64,000 nt of DNA, from the NCBI RefSeq assembly GCF_017352115.1, contig NZ_CP071448.1, forward strand, positions 4,823,001 to 4,887,000, given 5' to 3'. This DNA comes from Flavobacterium endoglycinae (GTDB lineage: Bacteria > Bacteroidota > Bacteroidia > Flavobacteriales > Flavobacteriaceae). The notes beneath the pieces are model-generated. The model did not search any database, had not been told where the DNA came from, and saw only the letters and a program-made list of their open reading frames with translations. Numbering within the stretch: the stretch's first letter is position 1; each line of letters opens with the position of its first letter. Made by a program: the position numbers and the translations under genes. Shown here piece after piece: positions 12,149-21,559 of this stretch.

Positions 12149-12258
12149 AAACCATATAAGTCATATAAGAAATTTTAAGTTTTACTTAAATGAGCTTATA
12201 TCAATCTGGTTAAATTGGAAAAGTTTTGTTTAAATGAACTTATATGACTTATATGGTT
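12149..12258. repeat. Inverted repeat, AACCATATAAGT family (A)
   Basis: Arms 12149-12169 and 12239-12258. The left arm begins 7 bp after the lyase stop; the right arm ends 15 bp before the GH127 ATG. The right arm supplies an in-frame ATG at 12244 that would give a false N-terminal extension. Confidence 0.92.
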
Positions 12259-12273
12259 CAAAATTATAGTAGA

Positions 12274-14295
12274 ATGAAAAATTTATTAAATGTTTCCCTT
12301 AGTTTGTTTATTGCTGGTGCAGGAGTAGTGGCGCAAAACAAAGGTTTGGTGGCGAATTCACAAAGTCCGTATTCTAAATTGCAGAGCGTTGGTTTGCAAG
12401 ATGTAAAGTGGACCAACGGATTCTGGAAAGAACAATTCGATGTAGAAACCCAAAATACTTTGCCATACATGTGGGATTTGTATCATAGCGAGACTTCTCA
12501 TGCGTACAAAAACTTCGAAATTGCAGCTGGTTTAAGCAAAGGAACTTTCAAAGGGCCTTCTTTTCATGATGGTGATTTCTACAAGATTTTTGAAGGAATG
12601 GCAGCAACTTATGCCGTTACAAAAGATAAAAAACTCGATGCCGAAATGGATAAAGCCATTGCGCTTTTCGCAAAAGTACAGCGCAAAGACGGTTATATTC
12701 ATACGCCAGTTTTAATTGACGAACGCTGGGGAACTTTGGGCCCAGAAGAAGTGAAAAAACAATTGGGTTTCGAGAAATACAATATGGGACATTTAATGAC
12801 GGCAGCCTGCATTCATTATCGTGCTACAGGAAAAATGAATTTTCTGAATATTGCCAAAGGAGTTGCCGATTTCTTATATGATTTCTACAAAAAAGCATCC
12901 CCAGAATTGGCTAGAAATGCGATTTGTCCTTCTCATTATATGGGAATTGTCGAAATGTACAGAACCGTAAAAGATCCGAAATATTTAGAATTGGCTAATA
13001 ATCTGATTGACATTCGCGGAACTACAAATGATGGAACCGATGATAATCAAGATAGAATTCCGTTTAGACAGCAGACTACGGCGATGGGGCACGCTGTAAG
13101 AGCCAATTACCTTTATGCAGGAGTTGCAGATTTGTATGCGGAAACTGGAGAAAAGAAATTATTAGACAATCTAGAATCTATTTGGGATGATGTAGCGTAT
13201 CGTAAAATGTATATTACAGGAGGTTGTGGTTCTCTTTATGACGGAGTTTCACCAGACGGAACTTCGTATGATCCAACTGTAGTTCAAAAGATTCATCAGG
13301 CGTACGGAAGACCTTTTCAATTGCCAAATGCCACGGCTCACACCGAAACTTGTGCGAATATTGGAAATGTGTTGTGGAACTGGAGAATGCTTCAAATTAC
13401 AGGAGATGCCAAATATGCTGATATTGTAGAATTAGCGCTTTACAACAGCGTGCTTTCGGGAATGAATTTAGAAGGAGATAAATTCTTGTACAACAATCCG
13501 CTGAATGTTTCAAACGATTTGCCTTTTCACCAAAGATGGGGAAATGTGCGTGAAGGTTATATCGCCTTATCAAACTGTTGTGCGCCAAACGTAACGAGAA
13601 CGGTTGCCGAAGTTGGAAATTACGCTTACAATCTTTCAAAAGAAGGTTTGTATGTCAATTTATACGGAAGTAACAATTTGAATACAAAATCGTTAAGCGG
13701 AGAAGCATTAGAAATTGAACAGCAATCGAATTATCCTTGGGACGGAAAAGTAACGTTGAAAATCGTTAAAACGCCAAAAGATTTGCAGGCTTTCTTTTTA
13801 AGAATTCCAGGATGGAGTCAGAATGCAGAAGTTTTGGTTAATAATGCGAAAGTTTCAGATCAAATCGTTTCGGGAACTTATTTGAAATTAAACCAAAAAT
13901 GGAAAAAAGGTGATGTAATCGAATTGAATTTACCAATGCCAGTTGAATTGATGGAAGCCAATCCGTTGGTAGAAGAAGTTAAAAATCAAGTTGCGGTAAA
14001 AAGAGGACCTTTGGTGTACTGTTTAGAATCGGATCAGCTGCCTACAAATACAAGTGTAAATGATGTGATTTTAAATCTGAATTCTGATTTTAAAACTGAT
14101 TTTACCGAATTGAAAAACAGAAAATTAGTTACAATTGAAGCGACGTCAAAAATTACCGCTGATAATTCTTGGAATAAAACACTTTATAAACCCATTTCAA
14201 CAAAAGACGGAAAAACATTAACTGTAAAATTGATTCCGTATTTTGCATGGGGAAATAAAGGAGAGGGAGAAATGACGGTTTGGATGTCGCATTAA
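12274..14295 (+). CDS. GH127 beta-L-arabinofuranosidase-like enzyme
   Basis: A 673-aa secreted enzyme. ATG 12274 is chosen because it starts the signal peptide MKNLLNVSLSLFIAGAGVVAQ; the longer frame from 12244 only adds repeat-encoded residues. The (alpha/alpha)6 barrel retains the zinc/catalytic set known for GH127: HTETC (Glu358, Cys360) and SNCCAPN (Cys435, Cys436). Family members cleave beta-L-arabinofuranosides, and some act on unusual branch sugars of rhamnogalacturonan II. Neighbouring CE8 and PL1 genes support a pectin side-chain role. GH146 is a close alternative family. Fold and mechanism are confident; exact substrate is open. Confidence 0.86.
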   Translation: MKNLLNVSLSLFIAGAGVVAQNKGLVANSQSPYSKLQSVGLQDVKWTNGFWKEQFDVETQNTLPYMWDLYHSETSHAYKNFEIAAGLSKGTFKGPSFHDGDFYKIFEGMAATYAVTKDKKLDAEMDKAIALFAKVQRKDGYIHTPVLIDERWGTLGPEEVKKQLGFEKYNMGHLMTAACIHYRATGKMNFLNIAKGVADFLYDFYKKASPELARNAICPSHYMGIVEMYRTVKDPKYLELANNLIDIRGTTNDGTDDNQDRIPFRQQTTAMGHAVRANYLYAGVADLYAETGEKKLLDNLESIWDDVAYRKMYITGGCGSLYDGVSPDGTSYDPTVVQKIHQAYGRPFQLPNATAHTETCANIGNVLWNWRMLQITGDAKYADIVELALYNSVLSGMNLEGDKFLYNNPLNVSNDLPFHQRWGNVREGYIALSNCCAPNVTRTVAEVGNYAYNLSKEGLYVNLYGSNNLNTKSLSGEALEIEQQSNYPWDGKVTLKIVKTPKDLQAFFLRIPGWSQNAEVLVNNAKVSDQIVSGTYLKLNQKWKKGDVIELNLPMPVELMEANPLVEEVKNQVAVKRGPLVYCLESDQLPTNTSVNDVILNLNSDFKTDFTELKNRKLVTIEATSKITADNSWNKTLYKPISTKDGKTLTVKLIPYFAWGNKGEGEMTVWMSH

Positions 14296-14320
14296 AATTA
14301 TATGTAGATTCCTGTTTTTC

Positions 14321-14405
14321 GTAGAGACGCACTGCAGTGCGTCTACGCCATGTGTATTAAGCATTGTGGTTACGTTGCGTTAGACGCACTGCAGTGCGTC
14401 TCTAC
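14321..14405. repeat. Paired GACGCACTGCAGTGCGTC palindromes (family F)
   Basis: Two copies of a palindrome with core AGACGCACTGCAGTGCGTCT, at 14321-14346 and 14381-14405. They are also inverted copies of each other, with GTAGA/TCTAC outer ends. A third, single copy is at 57497-57521. They fill the GH127-CE8 gap, ending 38 bp before the next ATG. Confidence 0.9.
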
Positions 14406-14443
14406 AAATTAACTTTGTTTAAAAACTTAAACTATTAAGAACG

Positions 14444-15424
14444 ATGAAATATATTCTGGCTTTATTTTTAATAACATTTTCTGTATCAGCCCAAACGCTC
14501 GATAACAAATTGGCTTTAGCTGTGGCTCAAGATGGTTCTGGAGATTTCAAAACCATTCAGGAAGCGGTCAATAATGTAAAAGACAATTCAGAAAAACGCG
14601 TGATAATAACTATAAAGCCAGGGAAATATGTGGAGAAGTTAGAAATTCCAGTTTCTAAATCCTTCATTACTTTAAAAGGAACGGACCGGAATAAAACCAT
14701 TATTTCATTTGATGATTATTCTGGCAAACCGCTTCGCGAACCAGATCCGTCAGGGAAAAAAGAATTTGGAACAGGAACTTCGTATTCTTTTATGATAAAA
14801 GGAAACGATTGTACACTTGAAAACTTAACTGTCGAAAATACGGCGGGAAGAGTAGGTCAGGCTGTGGCGCTTCATATTAAAGGAGATAGAGTTATCGTAA
14901 GGAATTGCAATCTATTAGGAAATCAAGATACGCTTTATTTGTCAGAAGGAAATACTCGAACCTATTTTGAAAACTGTTTTATCAACGGAACAACCGATTT
15001 TATTTTTGGCGCAGCGACTGCTTATTTCTATAAATGTACCATCGAAAGTTTGGTAAACTCTTACATCACAGCAGCTTCGACTCCGCAAGGGCAGGCTTAT
15101 GGTTTTGTTTTTACAGATTGTAAGCTTACTGCAAAAGACAAATCGGTAGACCAAGTATTTCTGGGAAGACCTTGGAGACCTTATGCTCAAACTGTTTTTA
15201 TTAATACTGATTTGGGTTCGCATATTATTCCAGAAGGATGGAACGCATGGATTGATACTAGATTTCCAGATAAAGATAAAACAGCGTATTATGCTGACTA
15301 TGGAAGCAAAGGTGCGAGCGCCAAATATGTCTCTCAACGTGTTTCTTGGTCACATCAGTTAAAAAAAGAAGAGATTAAAAAATACGATAGAGATTTAGTT
15401 TTAAACGGCTGGAATCCAAAATAA
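14444..15424 (+). CDS. CE8 pectin methylesterase
   Basis: A 326-aa secreted pectinesterase (signal peptide MKYILALFLITFSVSAQ). The right-handed beta-helix opens with VAQDGSGDFKTIQEAV. Catalytic residues are all present: Gln139 in GQAVAL, Gln161/Asp162 in GNQDTLY, Asp185 in GTTDFIFG, and Arg242 in LGRPW. It removes methyl groups from homogalacturonan, making the acidic chain that the PL1 lyases and the GH28 in this locus act on. Length is normal for the family. It is the last gene of the left block: a clear intrinsic terminator follows at 15463. Confidence 0.95.
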   Translation: MKYILALFLITFSVSAQTLDNKLALAVAQDGSGDFKTIQEAVNNVKDNSEKRVIITIKPGKYVEKLEIPVSKSFITLKGTDRNKTIISFDDYSGKPLREPDPSGKKEFGTGTSYSFMIKGNDCTLENLTVENTAGRVGQAVALHIKGDRVIVRNCNLLGNQDTLYLSEGNTRTYFENCFINGTTDFIFGAATAYFYKCTIESLVNSYITAASTPQGQAYGFVFTDCKLTAKDKSVDQVFLGRPWRPYAQTVFINTDLGSHIIPEGWNAWIDTRFPDKDKTAYYADYGSKGASAKYVSQRVSWSHQLKKEEIKKYDRDLVLNGWNPK

Positions 15425-16081
15425 GTACGATCGAGAAAACACAGAGTCTTTGTATCATTTTATGCTCAATAGCAATATTGGGCATTTTTATTTTTAAGCG
15501 TAAAGTAAATTTTTATCAGTTGAAAATCCCTTAATCAGAAATTACTTTTAAAAATTACTTTTTTTTATATTTTTTTTAAGTTTAAAGGTGTGTTATCCGG
15601 TATAGTATGCTGTAAGTTTTTTAAGGCGAAATTGTAATTATTTTTTTAAATAATCTTCTTTTTAACAATTAAAACAAATAATCTTAAACACTTATTACTC
15701 AGAATTTAGAATAATTGATTTTGCATAAAAAATAAAGATTACTTGTTTTTAGTGAATTTTTTGCTTCTTTTGCGGAAAAATAGGTTGGCATATTTTGGTT
15801 TATGCAAACATTTACTTTTATTTTTTAAGGACAGATATTTTTTCCAGCTGTTTTTTATCAATATTGTTTTTTTTGGGTTATTTTTTTTGAAATACCGCTG
15901 TCAAAACAGGATAGAGCAGGACGGTTCTAATATATCATCGTCATATTTTTGGAATATTAAATAAATGTGTTTTCGACATTTAATTCAAACGATTTAGTTA
16001 CTTCAAATTGTTAAAAATTACAAAACACATTTAAACATGACTAACTAACAAGTAATAACCTAACCAAAACAAAAAACATTT
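15425..16081. promoter_or_regulatory. Long AT-rich leader and promoter region of the susC unit
   Basis: This 657-bp gap is the longest in the window. Apart from the terminator it shows no inverted repeat of the type found between other genes. It most likely holds the main PUL promoter and a long 5' UTR. TATTTTTG at 15944-15951 fits the Bacteroidota -7 consensus TAnnTTTG, but no convincing -33 TTG is correctly spaced, so the exact promoter is uncertain. An open frame at 15743-15964 is poly-T/AT-rich low-complexity sequence and is not called a gene. Confidence 0.5.
15463..15496 (+). terminator. Intrinsic terminator after the methylesterase gene
   Basis: TGCTCAAT at 15463-15470 pairs with ATTGGGCA at 15477-15484 (one G-U pair, 6-nt loop), followed directly by TTTTTATTTTT. 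This is the best terminator-like structure in the locus, 38 bp after the CE8 stop, and it separates the left block from the susC unit. Confidence 0.65.
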
Positions 16082-19000
16082 ATGAAACAAGCACTTTTAA
16101 AGAGATGTAGTTTTCTTTTGTTTACACTGATGACTGTGATGAGTTATGCTCAAAACTCTAATCAAGTAACAGTAACAGGAACTGTGACTGATAATGTATC
16201 AGGTCTTCTTCCAGGGGTAAACGTAACAGAGAAATCTACAAAGAATACTGTGACTACAGATTTTAATGGGCAATTTCAAATTAAAGTTAAACCAAATGCA
16301 ACTTTAGTTTTTTCATTTATCGGAATGAGAAAACAAGAAGTACCAATTGGAAATAGAACAACAGTAAATGTTAAACTTACAGAAGATTCAAACGAGTTAC
16401 AAAATATAGTAGTAGTTGGATATGGTGCTCAGAAAAAGGAAAAACTTACTGGTGCTATCGCAACGATTAACCCAACAGAAATTCAGGAACTTCCGGTGTC
16501 GAACTTATCAGAAGCCTTAAGAGGTCAGGTTCCTGGTTTAAGTATTATTGATGGAGGAGGACGTCCTGGAGATCAATCTTCTTTAGAAATTCGCCAGACA
16601 TATGGTTTCTCTAAAGATGGTAGTTCAAAAACTCCTTTAATTATTATTGATGATATGATTCAAGTTGATCCTGTTAATGGTAGAGCTTCTATGGATGCTT
16701 TTAACAGACTTGATCCTTCTGAGATTGAAAGTATTACAGTATTAAAGGATGCTTCTGCTGCTATCTATGGTTCTAGAGCGGCTCAAGGAGCAATTGTGGT
16801 AAAAACTAAAAGAGGAAAAAGCGGTGTGCCAACATTCCAATATTTTTCTCAGTTTGCCGTAAATGATGCAGTTAGCCACAGTAAAACTATGTCGGCTTAC
16901 GATTTTGGTGTTTTTTCAAACAGATTTTTCAAAGGATCGAATAACCTTGGAACGAATGGATCAAATCTTTTTTCTGATGCTGAGTTAGAGCAAATGAAAG
17001 ATCTTAATTATGACTGGTTAAGAGAAGCATGGAAACCTGCAATTCAGCAAAAACATACTTTAAGTGTTAGCGGAGGTACTGAAAAAGCGACTTATTTTGC
17101 GGGTATCAATTACTTTACACAAGGAGCTAATTTAGGAAGACAAGATTATAACAAATGGAATTTCCGTACAGGTATGACAGCTAAAATCAGCAGTTCATTA
17201 GATTTTTCTGCAGCTGTTTCTGGAAATTCAGGAGATATCGAAAAATCATTTACAAAAGCTTCAGCAAATATCAGTGACAGTAGTTATGCTTCTGCTGCTG
17301 GTGGTGAGCAAGCTGATTATGGATTTTTACTTCACATGCCAAAATACATTCCATGGCAGACTACTGTAGGTGGGCAAGAATATTATGTGTCTCCATTTGC
17401 ACGTACAGATCGTAATTTAGGATCTGCAAACGCTAATAATACAATTGCAGGATGGAATTATTTTGCAGCAATGAACAATGGTTCCAAACAAACGACAAAT
17501 GATTTCTCATACAACGTAAACATGTCGTTAAACTATAAAGTTCCATTTATTAAAGGATTATCTATTAAAGGAACATACTCAAGAAGCCAGACTTCTGCAA
17601 GTACAGAGCAAGTTCAATTGCCGTATGATTTAGCAAGAATCAGAAATTACGAAACTCAGGATAACCACCTTTTAAGTGCTGCTAATCCAACTGTTTACAA
17701 TGCATCGACTAATCCAGATGGTGATTTCTTAATCGAGACAAATGCTCGTAACTCAAGAGTTTATTACGATACAAACTTCTCTAAATCAGTTCAAGCTAAC
17801 TTCTTTGCAGATTATAACAGAACTTTTGACAACCACGAAGTCGGGGCAATGTTCTCTATAGAACGTTCTGAGTCATCTTATAAAAGTACTCGTTTAGCTT
17901 TTGAAAACACAGGAAAAGATTACGGAGGATCCTACCAAACAGCAGGTACTTTAAGTACAAACTCAACTGCTTTAAAAGGTGAGCAGGGAACACTTTCTTA
18001 TTTAGGACGTTTAAACTATAGCTATAAATCAAAATACATCCTTCAGTTCTTATTCAGAAGTGATGCTTCAACGAAATTCGCACCAGAGAACTACTGGGGA
18101 TTCTTTCCATCACTTCAAGCAGGATGGATCGTATCTAAAGAAAAATGGTTTAACAATAATGTATCTTGGGTAGATTTCTTCAAAATCCGTTATTCTATTG
18201 GTAAAGTAGGTAATGATAACATCAACGCATGGAGATGGATGAAACTGTATGATGTAATCGCTGATAAAGGATTCCAATTTGGATCTAATGGAGGTGTATT
18301 AGGAGGTGGTGTAACACCTAGAGTAGAACCAAACAGAAATGTGGGCTGGGATACTACAATCAAAAACAACTTAGGTTTTGATTTGACAGTATTAAAAAAT
18401 AGATTATCGATCACAACTGATCTTTACTATGATAAATCAAAAGAAATGTTGACAGGTATGGCTGGAGCAGTAGGAGTGCCAATCTCTGTAGGAGGTGGTT
18501 TTGCCGAAGAAAACTATGCAGCTGTAGATTCTTGGGGAGGTGAGCTTGCTGTTAATTGGAAAGACAATGTAAATAAAGATTTCAGTTATAATGTTGGAGT
18601 GAACTTTGGATTATCTGATAATAAAGTTAAAAAATATCCAGAACCAGCTTTACTGCACCCATCAAATAACTTAACAGAAGCAGGCCGTTCAATGTTTTTT
18701 CCGCAATGGGGATTCAGAACATGGAAAGAAACTTCAACAGGAGATGGTATTTTACGAACAGATGAAGATGTTGCTAACTATTGGAACTACTTAACGCAAC
18801 GTGCCACTGCCGCTGGAGTAGCGCCAAATTACATGGGTATTTCAAATGTGGCAAACATGAGAAAAGGTATGTTAGCTTATGAAGATGTTGGAGGACAATT
18901 TAACAGTACAGACGGTACACAAGCAGGTCCAAACGGTCAGATTACTAAAAACGAAGATTACGTGAAATTAGTAAACAAAAACAGAACATACGGTTTTACA

Positions 19001-19456
19001 ACTAATTTAGGAGCTAGATACAAATCAATCTTCATCAAAACACAAATCGCAACATCATGGGGTGGATACCGCGCAATTGATGTTGTAAAACAAGGAACAT
19101 CATCATCACACAACATGTGGGCACGTGAAACTTTCTGGAATGATATGTACGCAGATGATAATGTAAACGGTAGATACCCTAACTTAGCAAATCAGGATTA
19201 TATTGCTGTTCCTTCTGATTTCTGGCAGCTAGACACTTTCCGTTGTACAGTAAGAAATTTAACTTTAGGATTTGATATGCCAAAAGAACTTTTGGAGAAA
19301 ATTAAAATTGCTAAATGGTCAGTTGGAGTTACAGGTAACAACCTTTGGGATTTATACAATCCATATCCAAATCATTATCGTAACATGTATGATAGTTCTT
19401 CTGAAAACTATCCTACGCTTAGAACTTGGGCTGTTACTTTAAACATTACATTCTAA
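16082..19456 (+). CDS. SusC-like TonB-dependent outer-membrane transporter
   Basis: A 1124-aa protein with signal peptide MKQALLKRCSFLLFTLMTVMSYAQ. A carboxypeptidase-D regulatory-like domain (about 28-105; VTGTVTDNVSGLLPGVNV) comes first. The linker NELQNIVVVGYGAQKKEKLTGAIATI leads into the plug (about 115-235; ALRGQVPGLSIIDGGG, LKDASAAIYGSRAAQGAIVV), then a 22-strand barrel ending in an aromatic residue (WAVTLNITF). It imports oligosaccharides across the outer membrane with energy from TonB. The susD gene starts 18 bp downstream. It is the only SusC in the window, so it probably serves the whole pectin locus. Confidence 0.97.
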   Translation: MKQALLKRCSFLLFTLMTVMSYAQNSNQVTVTGTVTDNVSGLLPGVNVTEKSTKNTVTTDFNGQFQIKVKPNATLVFSFIGMRKQEVPIGNRTTVNVKLTEDSNELQNIVVVGYGAQKKEKLTGAIATINPTEIQELPVSNLSEALRGQVPGLSIIDGGGRPGDQSSLEIRQTYGFSKDGSSKTPLIIIDDMIQVDPVNGRASMDAFNRLDPSEIESITVLKDASAAIYGSRAAQGAIVVKTKRGKSGVPTFQYFSQFAVNDAVSHSKTMSAYDFGVFSNRFFKGSNNLGTNGSNLFSDAELEQMKDLNYDWLREAWKPAIQQKHTLSVSGGTEKATYFAGINYFTQGANLGRQDYNKWNFRTGMTAKISSSLDFSAAVSGNSGDIEKSFTKASANISDSSYASAAGGEQADYGFLLHMPKYIPWQTTVGGQEYYVSPFARTDRNLGSANANNTIAGWNYFAAMNNGSKQTTNDFSYNVNMSLNYKVPFIKGLSIKGTYSRSQTSASTEQVQLPYDLARIRNYETQDNHLLSAANPTVYNASTNPDGDFLIETNARNSRVYYDTNFSKSVQANFFADYNRTFDNHEVGAMFSIERSESSYKSTRLAFENTGKDYGGSYQTAGTLSTNSTALKGEQGTLSYLGRLNYSYKSKYILQFLFRSDASTKFAPENYWGFFPSLQAGWIVSKEKWFNNNVSWVDFFKIRYSIGKVGNDNINAWRWMKLYDVIADKGFQFGSNGGVLGGGVTPRVEPNRNVGWDTTIKNNLGFDLTVLKNRLSITTDLYYDKSKEMLTGMAGAVGVPISVGGGFAEENYAAVDSWGGELAVNWKDNVNKDFSYNVGVNFGLSDNKVKKYPEPALLHPSNNLTEAGRSMFFPQWGFRTWKETSTGDGILRTDEDVANYWNYLTQRATAAGVAPNYMGISNVANMRKGMLAYEDVGGQFNSTDGTQAGPNGQITKNEDYVKLVNKNRTYGFTTNLGARYKSIFIKTQIATSWGGYRAIDVVKQGTSSSHNMWARETFWNDMYADDNVNGRYPNLANQDYIAVPSDFWQLDTFRCTVRNLTLGFDMPKELLEKIKIAKWSVGVTGNNLWDLYNPYPNHYRNMYDSSSENYPTLRTWAVTLNITF

Positions 19457-19474
19457 TTTTAATTCAATAAGAAG

Positions 19475-21451
19475 ATGAAACTAAAAATTAATAAAAAATA
19501 TATAGCTCTTGCACTTTTTGCAGTGTTGAGTATCTCTTGCAGCGATAACTTTTTAGAAGAAAAGAAAAATTTCGGGAGTGTTGACGATTCATTTTATGAA
19601 AGTCAAGAACGTGCAAACTGGTACATCAATAACGTTTATTTTGATTACTATTCTGCTTTTAAATCTCCCGGGCAAAGCCTTGTAGGATCTTATGCGGATA
19701 CTTATTCTAAAATGACCGAAGAAATTGGAGGTATCCAGCCGCTAATCAACCCGAATATTACTTACTTTAATGCTGCAGATGCTTCAGGTTATTACGGAGG
19801 TAAATTAGAAGATAAAATTAATAACGTTCCTTACAACAGAATTAGAGATTGTAACTCTTTTATTAGAGATATCGATGTTAAAGGAGCAACTTTAGATAAA
19901 ACATTCCGCGATCAAGCAAAAGGACAGTTATATTATTTACGTGCTGTTCAGTATTTTGACTTGCTACGTGTATACGGAGGTGTTCCAATCGTTACAGAAG
20001 TTCAGACGCCAAGTACTGAAGATGAAACCATTAAATTGCCTAGAGCTACTGTAACAGAAGTAGTAGACCAAATAGTAAAAGACCTAGATATGGCTGCAAG
20101 TCTATTGCCAAGAACTTGGAATTCTGCAGATTATGGCCGTGTTACCAAAGGTGCTGCAATGGCTGTAAAATCTAGAGTTTTATTAACATATGCAAGCCCA
20201 TTGTTTAATAAAAACTGGGATGGTTCAAACGATCGTTGGAATGCAGCCTTAAAAGCAGGTTTAGAAGCAGAAACTGAATTAACTGCTGCTGGAATTGGAT
20301 TGTATGGAAATTCAGCAAAAGACTGGCAGAATATGTTTACTTTGGGTGCATCAGGAAATGCGCCATGTCCTGAAGCTATTACAGTACAGCTTTTAGGAAC
20401 TAATACAACAAATCTAGGTATGAGCAACTCGTGGGAAAAAGCGATTCGTTTAATCAGCCAAGGTGGAACTGGTGCTATGGAAGCTCCAAAAGAAATGATC
20501 GATTTATTCCCAATGGCAAATGGTTCTAGGCCAACTGCAGCAAACGGATATAATGATTTTCTTTTCTTCGTAAACCGTGACCCAAGATTCTACAGAACAT
20601 TTGCTTTTTCAGGTGTAAGATGGAATTATAAAGAAAACGACAAACCAGTTGTATGGGCTTACCGTTGGTTAGACGCTTCAAAAAAAGCATATTATAGTGA
20701 CTCAAACAACGAAACAAGTCCAGCATTAGTTAGAAAAATGACCGATGTTACAGCAACAAACGCAAGTAGTTTCCAATACTCAGGAACCGATATTTACGAA
20801 TACAGATATGCAGAATTACTATTAAACATTGCCGAATGTTATGCGGCACTTGGACAAACAGGTAACACAATTGCTTACTTAGGAAGAATTAGAAACCGTG
20901 TTGGAATTCCATCTGCAAATAACTACGGAATTGGAACATTAAGTGATAAATACGCAGCAATCGAAGCTGTTTTATACGAACGTAGAGTTGAATTAGCTTA
21001 CGAAGGAAAACGTTACTGGGATGTACAAAGATGGATGCTTTATGATAATGCAACACTTGCAGGTACTACTGGAGGAACGGTTAGTAAATTACGCTTAACA
21101 CCAATTAATGGTACACAACGTACAGGAAATTATCTGCAGTACAAAAACACAGCTACAAGTGCTGATCCGTTAGCAGCAGCTCGTGCAAGTATTTCAGCTG
21201 ATCCTGATGCCGCTAATTTCCAAACACAGTTAGCAGCTTTAGCAGCTTTCTACACAGACAATTTTACATTTGTAGCACCTCCAACTCCTATGGATAACGT
21301 GAATAACGTAGCCGTTAAAATTAAATTTAACCCTAACTACTACATTATGGGATTACAAAATACTGTTTTGGCACAAAATCCATGGTTGAAACAAACCATT
21401 GGCTGGAAAGATGCATCAGGCGGTGAAGGAGATTACAACTACCAAGAATAA
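19475..21451 (+). CDS. SusD/RagB-like surface glycan-binding lipoprotein
   Basis: A 658-aa partner of the preceding SusC. Lipoprotein signal ALFAVLSISC with lipid-modified Cys22. The N-terminal helical TPR-type region includes QLYYLRAVQYFDLLRVYGGVPI, a hallmark of SusD proteins, and the C-terminal part has YEYRYAELLLNIAECYAALG and LYERRVELAYEGKRYWDVQRW. It forms the lid that captures glycan for the transporter. It is longer than many SusD proteins (about 500-600 aa). The pectin fragment bound is inferred from the neighbours. Confidence 0.97.
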   Translation: MKLKINKKYIALALFAVLSISCSDNFLEEKKNFGSVDDSFYESQERANWYINNVYFDYYSAFKSPGQSLVGSYADTYSKMTEEIGGIQPLINPNITYFNAADASGYYGGKLEDKINNVPYNRIRDCNSFIRDIDVKGATLDKTFRDQAKGQLYYLRAVQYFDLLRVYGGVPIVTEVQTPSTEDETIKLPRATVTEVVDQIVKDLDMAASLLPRTWNSADYGRVTKGAAMAVKSRVLLTYASPLFNKNWDGSNDRWNAALKAGLEAETELTAAGIGLYGNSAKDWQNMFTLGASGNAPCPEAITVQLLGTNTTNLGMSNSWEKAIRLISQGGTGAMEAPKEMIDLFPMANGSRPTAANGYNDFLFFVNRDPRFYRTFAFSGVRWNYKENDKPVVWAYRWLDASKKAYYSDSNNETSPALVRKMTDVTATNASSFQYSGTDIYEYRYAELLLNIAECYAALGQTGNTIAYLGRIRNRVGIPSANNYGIGTLSDKYAAIEAVLYERRVELAYEGKRYWDVQRWMLYDNATLAGTTGGTVSKLRLTPINGTQRTGNYLQYKNTATSADPLAAARASISADPDAANFQTQLAALAAFYTDNFTFVAPPTPMDNVNNVAVKIKFNPNYYIMGLQNTVLAQNPWLKQTIGWKDASGGEGDYNYQE

Positions 21452-21493
21452 TTTTTTTTTACAATAAAAAACAGAAATAACATACAAAGCTTT

Positions 21494-21523
21494 TCACCTG
21501 TACTTGTCAAAAGATACAGGTGA
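21494..21523 (+). terminator. Hairpin between susD and the pectate lyase genes
   Basis: TCACCTGTA at 21494-21502 pairs with TACAGGTGA at 21515-21523, followed by TTTGTTT. The T-run is interrupted, so this is more likely a partial terminator or 3' stabiliser, leaving more susC/susD transcript than lyase transcript. Confidence 0.5.
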
Positions 21524-21559
21524 TTTGTTTAAAAAGAATTACCACAACTAGAAATTAAC

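Noticed and set aside
14321-14405. Operator for a transcription factor
   Set aside because: The same palindrome recurs at 57497 in a different context and fits the general stop-to-start repeat pattern, so a dispersed repeat is the simpler reading.
14942-15337. 131-codon frame opposite the CE8 gene
   Set aside because: The + strand carries all catalytic methylesterase motifs over the same bases.
15743-15964. 73-codon open frame upstream of susC
   Set aside because: Poly-Phe/Leu product from AT-rich leader, no ribosome-binding context, and it lies in the likely 5' UTR/promoter.
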